The position numbers and the translations under genes were made by a program. The notes beneath the pieces are model-generated. The model did not search any database and was not told the origin of the DNA. It was given only the letters and a program-made list of their open reading frames with translations. 17,724 nt of DNA from RUG563 sp964423675 (lineage in GTDB: Bacteria; Bacillota; Clostridia; Christensenellales; Aristaeellaceae), in the NCBI GenBank assembly GCA_964423675.1, contig CAYRFP010000044.1:1-17724 (forward strand), in the 5' to 3' direction. Each line of letters starts with the position of its first letter. The stretch's first letter is position 1. This document shows positions 1 to 6,410 of the stretch, piece by piece.

Positions 1-53
1 CCTGTGACCCTCTGCTTGTAAGGCAGATGCTCTCCCAGCTGAGCTATGCTCCC
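1..53 (-). tRNA. tRNA-Val (anticodon TAC), 3' end cut by window edge
   Basis: Read on the minus strand, the sequence starts GGGAGCA (acceptor arm), then TA, a D-arm GCTC...GAGC, and an anticodon stem TCTGC/GCAGA enclosing the loop CTTACAA. The anticodon is therefore TAC, which reads valine GTA codons. The variable region GGGTC and the start of the T-arm (ACAGG) follow before the window ends, so the T-loop, the rest of the acceptor arm and any encoded CCA are not visible. The sequence closely resembles Firmicute tRNA-Val(UAC). A consensus promoter lies just upstream on the same strand. Confidence 0.93.
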
Positions 54-91
54 CCGCCTAAGTCCTTGCGTTTCCGCACGGGACGATGATT

Positions 92-120
92 ATTCTATCG
101 CACTTTCATTCATTTGTCAA
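92..120 (-). promoter_or_regulatory. Sigma-A promoter of the tRNA-Val gene
   Basis: On the minus strand there is a perfect -35 TTGACA (positions 120-115), a 17-base spacer and a -10 TAGAAT (97-92). The -10 box lies about 38 bases upstream of the first tRNA base, which suits a stable-RNA promoter. It is the best match to the housekeeping consensus in the window. Confidence 0.85.
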
Positions 121-173
121 GCTCATTTTCGAATTTTTTGGTCATTTTTCGAAAAAAAGTTTTTCCTGTCATT

Positions 174-200
174 TCCCCTTTCGTTGCATCCAAAAGGGGA
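174..200. promoter_or_regulatory. Inverted repeat over the kinase promoter, candidate operator
   Basis: Two perfect 8-base arms, TCCCCTTT (174-181) and AAAGGGGA (193-200), are separated by 11 bases. The repeat covers the -35 box and most of the spacer of the promoter at 184-213. It is not followed by a T-run, so it does not look like a terminator. Its position fits a repressor site that blocks polymerase; the regulator is not identifiable from this window. Confidence 0.5.
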
Positions 201-213
201 GACATGCTATAAT
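184..213 (+). promoter_or_regulatory. Promoter of the PfkB-type kinase
   Basis: The -35 TTGCAT (184-189), an 18-base spacer and a perfect -10 TATAAT (208-213) are visible, with an extended -10 TG element (205-206) immediately upstream. The start codon at 269 follows about 55 bases downstream, leaving room for a short leader. Confidence 0.8.
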
Positions 214-268
214 AAAGAAAGCGCGGCTTTTCCTACCAGAAAGCGGCTGGACACAAGGAGGAATTTGC

Positions 269-1114
269 ATGATCGTCTGCCTTTCCCTGAATCCATGTCT
301 GGACAAGACCCTGTCTCTGCCCAATTTTTCCATGGACGCACCCAATCGCGTTTCGGTTGAACGGGTGGATTTAGGGGGCAAAGGGGTCAACGTGGCCCGC
401 GTGCTGGGCGTGCTGAAGCAGCCTTGCCGGCTGGTGGGATTTGATTACACAGGCGCTCCGGTGGCACAGGCCATGAATACTGTGGGCGTTGAGCATGCGC
501 TGGTGGCTTTGGATGCGCCCCTGCGAGTGAACCTGAAGCTACAGGAGCAGGAAACCGGCCGAATCCTGGAAATTAATGAAGCGGGCGCGCCCATAGGCGT
601 TGAGGAGCTTCGGCAGATCGCGGCGCGGCTTCATCTGCCGCAGGGCAGCTGGACTGCGTTATCGGGCAGCCTCCCCCCGGGCGCGCCCCCGGAAACCTAT
701 CGCGATTTTTGCCGTCTGCTGCATCAGCAGGGATGTCGGGTAGCCGTCGATTGCGATGGGGTCGCCCTGCGTTATGCTCTGGATGCAACCCCGGATCTCA
801 TCAAACCCAATGCTCAGGAATTTGCCGCGCTAACCGGGGCAGATCCGTCAAATCCCGCCAGCGTTCAGGCTGCATGTCAGGCGCTGCACCGGCAGGGGGT
901 GGGCATGATCTGCCTTTCTCTGGGCTCGGCGGGAGCCGTACTGTCCACGGGTTCCGGTTCCTGGCATTGTCCGGCGGCGGATGTGCCAGTGTGTAGCGCC
1001 ATGGGTGCAGGCGATTCCATGCTGGCCGGGCTGTTGATCGCCCTGAGCCGAGGCGATACGCCCCAAGAAGCGCTGCGCTATGCCTCTGCCGTGGCAGGAG
1101 CCGCCGTGATGTAG
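269..1114 (+). CDS. PfkB-family sugar-phosphate kinase (1-phosphofructokinase type), ending at an in-frame amber codon
   Basis: This is an ATP-dependent kinase of the 1-phosphofructokinase/tagatose-6-phosphate kinase group, which phosphorylates a sugar phosphate in the cytoplasm. Family signatures seen: NPCLDKT near residue 8, GGKGVN at 36-41, SGSLPPG near 132-138, IKPN at 178-181, and GAGDSMLAG at 246-254, where Asp249 is the expected catalytic base. ATG 269 is chosen because AAGGAGG lies 7-8 bases upstream; an upstream extension in the same frame lacks kinase similarity. The visible product is 281 residues, about 23 short of the family norm. The frame stops at TAG (1112-1114) and then continues open with a typical C-terminal tail to 1183, giving 304 codons if the TAG is ignored. 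The exact substrate is not determinable: no PTS or fru regulator genes are in view. A flavodoxin-like gene follows. Confidence 0.88.
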   Translation: MIVCLSLNPCLDKTLSLPNFSMDAPNRVSVERVDLGGKGVNVARVLGVLKQPCRLVGFDYTGAPVAQAMNTVGVEHALVALDAPLRVNLKLQEQETGRILEINEAGAPIGVEELRQIAARLHLPQGSWTALSGSLPPGAPPETYRDFCRLLHQQGCRVAVDCDGVALRYALDATPDLIKPNAQEFAALTGADPSNPASVQAACQALHRQGVGMICLSLGSAGAVLSTGSGSWHCPAADVPVCSAMGAGDSMLAGLLIALSRGDTPQEALRYASAVAGAAVM

Positions 1115-1183
1115 CCAGGAACGCAGCCCTGCCGGCCGCAGGATGTGGAACGGCTGCTGGCGCTCCAGCGTGAAAGCAACTGA
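1112..1183 (+). other. In-frame amber codon followed by the kinase C-terminal tail
   Basis: After TAG at 1112-1114 the kinase frame stays open for 22 sense codons and ends at TGA 1181-1183. The decoded tail begins PGTQPCRPQDVERLL, which is how PfkB/1-phosphofructokinase proteins commonly end (a PGTQ-like strand turn, then a final helix). With one residue in place of the TAG the protein would be 304 residues, the usual length. The TAG could be a nonsense mutation, a sequencing error, or a site of amber read-through. Other genes here (the flavodoxin-like gene and rsmE) end with TAG, so general TAG reassignment is not supported. Confidence 0.75.
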
Positions 1184-1202
1184 AATCTGGAGAGACGATA
1201 CG

Positions 1203-1733
1203 ATGAATCTGATGATTAGTTTTTCCGGAAGGGAAAACGGAAATTGCGATCATATTGCGCAGTATATGGCTTCCTCCGGCGATTCCGTTGTTTATTTTCG
1301 GGATCTCCATATCCATGCTTGCAGCCAATGCAGTTATGAATGCTTTGCGGGATGCTGCAAGTATCGTCAGGACGATCTATATCGCCTTTATGAACGTATG
1401 CTCCGCTTCGATAAAGTATTCTTCATCGTGCCTATGTATTGCGGCAATCCTTCATCGCTCTATTTCAAATTGAATGAGCGGGGTCAGGATTTCTTTATGC
1501 ACAACGAAGACTGCTATGATGCCCTTGTTGCAAAGCTGTATATCATAGGCATTTATGGTGACAGAAAAAAGGCCCCGGATTTCATTCCCTGTCTTGAGCA
1601 ATGGTTTGAAGGAACGCAAAGCCAACATCATGTGCTGGGCCTTGAACGGCATCCCTATCATTTAAAATTAGCGGATAATATACTAGATATGGAAGAAGCA
1701 AGGCGCAAGATCGATTTCTTTTTGCAGCAATAG
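1203..1733 (+). CDS. Flavodoxin-fold NAD(P)H-dependent oxidoreductase-like protein
   Basis: The 176-residue product looks like a small flavodoxin-fold FMN reductase. An N-terminal strand MNLMISFSGRENGN leads into a phosphate-binding loop. A cysteine-rich segment (C40, C43, C47, C51, C52) is followed by RQDD. Then comes FFIVPMYCGNPSS (73-85), typical of the FMN-contacting loop in the multimeric flavodoxin WrbA/Isf-like group. The cysteines may hold a cluster or a thiol site, but that is inference. ATG 1203 is chosen because GGAGA sits about 9 bases upstream; it starts 19 bases after the kinase tail's TGA, so co-transcription with the kinase is likely. Its base composition is clearly more AT-rich than its neighbours, suggesting acquisition. 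No recognisable + strand terminator with a T-run follows. The substrate is unknown. Confidence 0.7.
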   Translation: MNLMISFSGRENGNCDHIAQYMASSGDSVVYFRDLHIHACSQCSYECFAGCCKYRQDDLYRLYERMLRFDKVFFIVPMYCGNPSSLYFKLNERGQDFFMHNEDCYDALVAKLYIIGIYGDRKKAPDFIPCLEQWFEGTQSQHHVLGLERHPYHLKLADNILDMEEARRKIDFFLQQ

Positions 1734-1782
1734 ACAGCCAATCTGTTGGCATTTTTTCAAACGATATACACATGATCGTAGT

Positions 1783-1817
1783 AAACAAAAGCCCTCATCC
1801 TTTGGGATGGTGGCTTT
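1783..1817 (-). terminator. Rho-independent terminator of the tetR-rsmE-mtaB unit
   Basis: A hairpin with arms of about 12 bases (AAGCCCTCATCC at 1789-1800 and GGATGGTGGCTT at 1805-1816, one mismatch and a G-T pair) encloses the loop TTTG. Read on the minus strand it is followed by TTTTGTTT, so it terminates transcription from mtaB. On the plus strand there is no T-run after it. Confidence 0.75.
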
Positions 1818-1875
1818 CCTGCCAGCCAACCGATGCTCTGGGGCATCACAGGCGGCTATCTTTTTTTGCAGATTT

Positions 1876-3156
1876 TTATGCTTCGATACGGCCCGTCACG
1901 CCGTCCTCTGTCAGGCCGGTAACAACAACGCAATAGCTTTTTCCCGGCTCGCCCTCCGGAAAATTACAGGGAATATACTGGGCGGTATAGCCGTGGGAAA
2001 CCCCGTCCGCCCGTTCCTCGCAAAGCACCTGAACACTGCTGCCCAGCAGAGCCTCGCGATAAGCGCGGCTCAGTTCCGTTCCCACAGCAATCAGCTGGCG
2101 GGCGCGTTCCTCCCGAACCGCGCGCAGCACCTGGCCGCTCATAGTCGCCGCCGGCGTACCCTGCCGGGCACTAAAGGGGAAGACATGCATACGGGCAAAC
2201 CCAATCTCCCGGCATAACGCCATGGTTTCTGCAAAATCCGCATTGGTTTCCCCAGGGAAGCCGCAGATTATGTCGGTCGTTAAAGCGCAATCAGGAAAGG
2301 CCTGGCGCAGCAGCGCGGCGGCCTGGCGGAACTGATCCGTGGTATATCGGCGGCGCATTGCTTTCAGGATTTTATCGCAGCCCGATTGCAGCGCCAAATG
2401 GAACTGGGGGCAAACCTTGGGCATTTCCCGAAGCGCGCAAACGAATTCTTCGGTTACGATCACCGGCTCCAGGGAGCCCAGGCGAATCCGCTGCACACCG
2501 GGCTGATCGCAAGCGCGGATAGCGTCCAGCAGCGAAACCCCGCCCAGATCCCGGCCATAGCTGGTCAGATGGATTCCGGTCAGCACCAGTTCTGAAAACC
2601 CGGCCTGCGCTAGGCGCTTTGCCTCCGTCTCGATATCCTCCGGCTTCCGGGAGCGGATGCCGCCGCGGACGTAAGGGATGATGCAATAGGTGCAATAGCG
2701 GTCGCAGCCCTCCTGAATTTTCAGCACGGCGCGGGTATGACCCTCATGGCGGGAAATAAACAGCGGCTCATAGGGCACGCGCAGGATATCTGTCACGGCG
2801 GCAACGCGCTGGCCCTGTTCCACAGCTTCTTCCAGCAGCTGCACCACGCGGCCACGATTCGCATTGCCCAGCACCAGCCGTGCCCCGGTATTCAGCAGTT
2901 TTTCGCCATCGCGCTGGGCAAGGCAGCCCGCAATCACCACTTCTGCAGCCGGATTCAGCCGCTGAGCGCGGCGCACCGCCTGCAGGCTTTTTTTATCGCC
3001 CGTGCCCGTAACCGTGCAGGTGTTCACCACATACACGTCCGCCTTCTCCTGGAACGATACAGCCGTATAGCCCGCCTGTTCAAACTGCTCCAGCATAGCC
3101 TGAGAATCGTATTGGTTGACCTTACAACCCAGGGTATGAAACGCTACTGTGCGCAT
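1876..3156 (-). CDS. mtaB: tRNA (N6-L-threonylcarbamoyladenosine(37)-C2)-methylthiotransferase MtaB
   Basis: This radical-SAM enzyme converts t6A37 to ms2t6A37 in tRNAs that read ANN codons, using two [4Fe-4S] clusters and SAM. The N-terminal MTTase domain carries the three cluster cysteines C11 (TLGCKVNQYD), C47 (NTCTVT) and C78 (AGCLAQ). The radical-SAM motif is CDRYCTYC at 151-158, followed by IPYVRGG. A C-terminal segment fits the TRAM RNA-binding domain. The 426-residue length and the CKVNQ motif point to MtaB rather than MiaB. The ATG is preceded by AAAGGTGAT with good spacing. It lies about 80 bases downstream of rsmE on the same strand, an order common in Firmicutes, so both belong to one RNA-modification unit. 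Confidence 0.95.
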   Translation of the reverse strand: MRTVAFHTLGCKVNQYDSQAMLEQFEQAGYTAVSFQEKADVYVVNTCTVTGTGDKKSLQAVRRAQRLNPAAEVVIAGCLAQRDGEKLLNTGARLVLGNANRGRVVQLLEEAVEQGQRVAAVTDILRVPYEPLFISRHEGHTRAVLKIQEGCDRYCTYCIIPYVRGGIRSRKPEDIETEAKRLAQAGFSELVLTGIHLTSYGRDLGGVSLLDAIRACDQPGVQRIRLGSLEPVIVTEEFVCALREMPKVCPQFHLALQSGCDKILKAMRRRYTTDQFRQAAALLRQAFPDCALTTDIICGFPGETNADFAETMALCREIGFARMHVFPFSARQGTPAATMSGQVLRAVREERARQLIAVGTELSRAYREALLGSSVQVLCEERADGVSHGYTAQYIPCNFPEGEPGKSYCVVVTGLTEDGVTGRIEA

Positions 3157-3239
3157 AATATCACCTTTCTAAAATGCTGCGGGGAAACGTGGGAACGGAC
3201 GGGGCTACGCGCCCCTGCCAGAGGATCTTCTCCTGACTG

Positions 3240-3953
3240 CTACTCCATGTCCCCGGAAATCGTCAAAAGCGAAACCAGCGCGGCCAGGCCAGCCGTTTCC
3301 GTGCGCAAAATACGCGGCCCCAGCGTGACCGGCACCGCACCGGCGTCTCGCAAAAGCGCAATCTCCGCTTCCGATATGCCGCCCTCCGGCCCAATGATAA
3401 TGGCCACATCCCGCTGACCCTGCCATTGCTGCCGTATACCCCGCCTCCGCTGTTCCTCCCAGGGAACAACTGCCAGATCATGGGCAGGTAGCGCCTGACA
3501 AAGCTGCTTTAGCGTCATGGGCGCGGCAATCTGCGGAACCAGCGCCCGCCCGGACTGCTTCGCCGCTTCCGCCGCAATCCGCTGCCAGCGCTGCAATTTT
3601 TTCTCGTCTCCGGATCCCCACTTTGCCACGCATCGAGAAAACAGAACGGGCACAATCCGGCTTACCCCCGCTTCCGTGCATTTCTGCGCAAGGAAATCCA
3701 TCTTATCTCCCTTGGGCAACCCTTGATAAAGCGTCACGCAAACGGACGGCTCCGGCGAGGGCAGCGCTTCACCCAGCGTTACAATAACCTCTGGCTCCGT
3801 CTGGACAATCCGTGCGGAAAAAAGTTCTCCGTCTACAATGGTCTGGCATTCGTCGCCCGCCTTCATCCGTAGCACCCGCAACGCATGCGCCGCCTCTTCA
3901 GCGGATAACACCGCCTGCTCCGCCCCAGATCGGGCCGCCAAAAAACGATGCAT
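3240..3953 (-). CDS. rsmE: 16S rRNA (uracil(1498)-N3)-methyltransferase RsmE
   Basis: RsmE is a SPOUT-class methyltransferase that methylates N3 of U1498 in helix 44 of 16S rRNA, using SAM. The N-terminal PUA-like part starts MHRFLA. The SPOUT core shows YQGLPKGDKMDFLAQKCTE (76-94), EAAKQSGR (129-136), the knot motif IIGPEGGIS (186-194) and LGPRILRTETA (211-221). The length of 237 residues is normal. The start ATG (3953) lies 4 bases after the tetR stop codon, and GGAGGG at the tetR 3' end is its ribosome binding site, so it is translated from the tetR transcript. The usual upstream partner prmA is absent here. It ends with TAG. Confidence 0.95.
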   Translation of the reverse strand: MHRFLAARSGAEQAVLSAEEAAHALRVLRMKAGDECQTIVDGELFSARIVQTEPEVIVTLGEALPSPEPSVCVTLYQGLPKGDKMDFLAQKCTEAGVSRIVPVLFSRCVAKWGSGDEKKLQRWQRIAAEAAKQSGRALVPQIAAPMTLKQLCQALPAHDLAVVPWEEQRRRGIRQQWQGQRDVAIIIGPEGGISEAEIALLRDAGAVPVTLGPRILRTETAGLAALVSLLTISGDME

Positions 3954-3957
3954 GCCG

Positions 3958-4530
3958 TTAATTTCCCTCCTGTTCCTTCACAAAAAGCCGAATCGCTTGG
4001 TATTCGTGGCGAAGCATCAGCGTCAGCTCTGCTTCATCGTAATCCATATACCCCGTTACCACCATGGACGCCAGCCCATGCACAAAAATAAAACTCATGC
4101 CATGAAAAAAACGCGCGCTTTCCATGGAAATATTCAGGCTCCTGGCAATCAGCGCCGCTGCATATTCGTAGGTGGCGTCCCGATTGGGCTGCGCCTGTTC
4201 CGCGCAGGAGCGGGGCCGCATAAATAATAAACGGAAGAGATGCCCTTCCTCCCGGGCAAAGCGCAGATAGGCAATGCCGGAGCTGAGATAGGGAGTTTGT
4301 GCAATCGCGCTGTTTTCCCGAATGTAATCCTCAAAAAAATGCATTGCCTGTTCCCGCACGGCGGTCTGCATTTCTTCCATGCCCGAAAGCGCGCGATATA
4401 AGGGCTGCGTGGAACAGCCCAGCCGCCGGGCAATGGCCCGGGCGTTAAGCGCTTCCATGCCTTCCTCGCGCACCAGTGAAAAAGCGGCGGCGGTCACCGC
4501 CTCCCGGGTAAAACGAACCTTTGGCGCCAC
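3958..4530 (-). CDS. TetR/AcrR-family transcriptional regulator
   Basis: The 190-residue protein has an N-terminal TetR-type DNA-binding domain. FTREAVTAAAFSLVREEGMEAL precedes the helix-turn-helix at about residues 29-48 (ARAIARRLGCSTQPLYRAL), and a helical ligand/dimerisation domain fills the rest. The ligand is unknown. Translation starts at GTG 4530, supported by GAAGGAGGA about 8-10 bases upstream. It heads the rsmE-mtaB transcript and is divergent from the ACT-domain gene. A 9-base-arm inverted repeat overlaps its own putative -35 box, which fits autorepression and possibly control of the divergent genes. Confidence 0.88.
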   Translation of the reverse strand: MAPKVRFTREAVTAAAFSLVREEGMEALNARAIARRLGCSTQPLYRALSGMEEMQTAVREQAMHFFEDYIRENSAIAQTPYLSSGIAYLRFAREEGHLFRLLFMRPRSCAEQAQPNRDATYEYAAALIARSLNISMESARFFHGMSFIFVHGLASMVVTGYMDYDEAELTLMLRHEYQAIRLFVKEQEGN

Positions 4531-4563
4531 GGCAGACCGTCCTCCTTCTCCATGTCCTTTGCT

Positions 4564-4592
4564 ATTTTAACACAGCCACAGCGAAAAATGAA
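4564..4592 (-). promoter_or_regulatory. Probable promoter of tetR-rsmE-mtaB
   Basis: On the minus strand a -10 TAAAAT (4569-4564) lies 34 bases before the GTG start. A weak -35 TTCATT (4592-4587) is 17 bases upstream. The -35 match is poor, which would be normal for a regulated promoter, and it sits inside the inverted repeat at 4579-4607. Confidence 0.5.
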
Positions 4593-4607
4593 GAAATATT
4601 TTCGCTG
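4579..4607. promoter_or_regulatory. Inverted repeat in the tetR/ACT divergent region, candidate TetR operator
   Basis: Perfect 9-base arms CAGCGAAAA (4579-4587) and TTTTCGCTG (4599-4607) flank an 11-base spacer. The repeat overlaps the putative -35 box of tetR and lies about 27 bases upstream of the -35 box of the divergent ACT promoter. TetR proteins usually bind such palindromes next to their own gene. No T-run follows on either strand that would make it a terminator. Confidence 0.6.
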
Positions 4608-4633
4608 CGCTCCTCCCTTCTCCTGCCGCCCTC

Positions 4634-4662
4634 TTGAAGGAAAAGAGATTCTGCGGTATAAT
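4634..4662 (+). promoter_or_regulatory. Promoter of the ACT-domain/DUF711 genes
   Basis: The -35 TTGAAG (4634-4639), a 17-base spacer and a perfect -10 TATAAT (4657-4662) lie 38 bases upstream of the ACT-domain start codon. The spacing and sequences match sigma-A promoters well. Confidence 0.85.
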
Positions 4663-4699
4663 AGTCTGTATTCTTTTAGCCAAAAGGAGGCTTCTTGCA

Positions 4700-4975
4700 A
4701 TGGCACAGATTTCAAAGGCTGTGGTTTCCGTGCTAGGCGTGGATCGAAAGGGCATTATTGCCCAGGTGAGCCATGTGCTTTATACGCAGGGCGTAAACAT
4801 CCTGGATATTTCTCAAACCATCGTGGATGGATTCTTTAACATGATTATGATCGTGGACATCGCCGGTGTTCCCTTCGATGGGCTGCGAAACGAACTGGAT
4901 GCCCTGGGCAAGGCTCTGGGCGTACAGATCCGTATTCAGAAAAGCGAAATTTTCGAAGCAATGCATCAAATTTAA
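4700..4975 (+). CDS. ACT-domain protein (UPF0237 family)
   Basis: The 91-residue protein is essentially a single ACT domain with the beta-alpha-beta-beta-alpha-beta pattern. It begins ISKAVVSVLGVDRKGIIAQV, with the glycine/aspartate turn that binds small ligands, usually amino acids. UPF0237 proteins are this size. ATG 4700 is preceded by AAAGGAGG at ideal spacing. The DUF711/UPF0210 gene starts 14 bases after its stop, and this pair is conserved in many Firmicutes. The ACT protein is therefore probably the regulatory or sensing partner of the larger protein; that role is inferred. Confidence 0.88.
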   Translation: MAQISKAVVSVLGVDRKGIIAQVSHVLYTQGVNILDISQTIVDGFFNMIMIVDIAGVPFDGLRNELDALGKALGVQIRIQKSEIFEAMHQI

Positions 4976-4989
4976 CGGGGAGGCAATCC

Positions 4990-6342
4990 ATGATTCAGAC
5001 CCATGAAATTCTGGACACGCTGCGCATGATCGACCAGGAAAAGCTGGACGTGCGCACAATTACCATGGGGATTTCTCTGTTCGACTGTGTGTGCGATGAC
5101 GAAACGCGTCTGGCCGACCGGGTTTATGACCGGATCACCCGCCAGGCAGAGCATCTGGTAGAAGTGGGCGAAGCGCTGGAGCGGGAATTCGGGGTGCCCA
5201 TCGTGAATAAGCGCATCTCCGTCACGCCCATTTCCCTGATTACAGGCGCTGTTCAAAACCCGGTGACTGTCGCCCGAGCGCTGGATCGCGCGGCACAGAC
5301 CACCGGCGTAAACTTCATTGGCGGCTATTCCGCCCTGGTGCAAAAAGGCATGACGGCGGCGGATCGGCGGCTGATTCTGTCTATTCCGGAAGCGCTTTCC
5401 GAAACAGAACGGATGTGTTCCTCCGTCAACGTGGGCTCCACTCGGGCGGGCATCAATATGGACGCTGTGGCGCTGTGCGGCCAGGTGGTGAAAGATCTGG
5501 CGGAACGGACGAAGGAGCAGGATGGGCTGGGCTGCGCCAAGTTGGTGGTCTTCGCCAACGCCGTGGAGGATAACCCCTTCATGGCTGGCGCATTCCATGG
5601 CCCGGGCGAAGGCGATTGCGCGGTAAGCGTCGGGGTCAGCGGTCCAGGCGTGGTAAAGCGCGCATTGGAAAGCGTGCGTGGGGAATCCTTTGACGTAGTA
5701 GCGGAAACCATTAAGCGAACGGCGTTCCGCATCACGCGGCTGGGGCAGCTGGTAGCCCAGGAGGCGGCGCGACGGCTTCAGGTTCCCTTCGGCATTGTGG
5801 ACCTCTCTCTGGCACCGACTCCGGCGGTTGGCGATTCCGTGGCCCACATTCTGGAAGAAATGGGTCTGGAAAAATGCGGAACCCACGGTTCCACGGCGGC
5901 ACTGGCGCTGCTCAATGACGCGGTAAAGAAGGGCGGGGTGATGGCCTCGTCCCATGTAGGCGGGCTGAGCGGTGCGTTCATCCCCGTCAGCGAGGATATC
6001 GGGATGATTAACGCCGCTGCCTGCGGCGCGCTGACGCTGGACAAGCTGGAAGCGATGACCTGCGTTTGCTCGGTGGGGCTGGATATGATCGCTATTCCCG
6101 GCGATACATCTGCCGCTACAATCTCAGCCATCATGGCGGATGAAGCCGCCATCGGCATGATTAATAACAAAACCACGGCGGTTCGGGTTATCCCGGCTCC
6201 GGGCAAGCAGGTTGGAGACTTTGTGGAGTTTGGCGGGCTGCTGGGCCGCGCGCCGGTTATTCCGGTGCATCCTTTCGGTTCGGAGGAATTCGTTGCCCGA
6301 GGTGGTCGCATCCCTGCGCCGCTGCACAGTCTGCGGAACTAA
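4990..6342 (+). CDS. DUF711/UPF0210 family protein (PFL-like fold)
   Basis: The 450-residue protein matches the UPF0210/DUF711 family in length and in motifs. It begins IQTHEILDTLRMIDQEKLDVRT and has a VNKRISVTPISLI segment, FIGGYSALVQKGMT, and glycine-rich stretches such as STAALALLNDAVKKGG. The fold is related to glycyl-radical enzymes of the pyruvate-formate-lyase type. I see no evident glycyl-radical motif at the C-terminus, so radical catalysis is not assumed. GGGGAGG lies 7-8 bases before the ATG. It is transcribed together with the ACT protein. The biochemical function is unknown. Confidence 0.9.
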   Translation: MIQTHEILDTLRMIDQEKLDVRTITMGISLFDCVCDDETRLADRVYDRITRQAEHLVEVGEALEREFGVPIVNKRISVTPISLITGAVQNPVTVARALDRAAQTTGVNFIGGYSALVQKGMTAADRRLILSIPEALSETERMCSSVNVGSTRAGINMDAVALCGQVVKDLAERTKEQDGLGCAKLVVFANAVEDNPFMAGAFHGPGEGDCAVSVGVSGPGVVKRALESVRGESFDVVAETIKRTAFRITRLGQLVAQEAARRLQVPFGIVDLSLAPTPAVGDSVAHILEEMGLEKCGTHGSTAALALLNDAVKKGGVMASSHVGGLSGAFIPVSEDIGMINAAACGALTLDKLEAMTCVCSVGLDMIAIPGDTSAATISAIMADEAAIGMINNKTTAVRVIPAPGKQVGDFVEFGGLLGRAPVIPVHPFGSEEFVARGGRIPAPLHSLRN

Positions 6343-6410
6343 CACTTCCCCAAACGCCATCCCGGTGCATCTCTACCATTTCTCTTTTCTCAATAAAGAA
6401 GGTGTCAAGA

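Noticed and set aside
152..172. T- and A-rich stretch around TTTTTCGAAAAA upstream of the kinase, considered as a terminator
   Set aside because: The palindrome is AT-only with no stable GC stem, and no gene transcribed toward it needs a terminator there.
86..268. In-frame N-terminal extension of the kinase
   Set aside because: It would place the promoter and operator-like repeat inside the coding region. The extension does not resemble kinases, while ATG 269 has a strong AAGGAGG.
4972..5955. Long open frame (327 codons) on the minus strand opposite the DUF711 gene
   Set aside because: It is rich in His, Arg and Gln with no domain pattern, lacks a ribosome binding site, and mirrors a clear coding gene on the plus strand.
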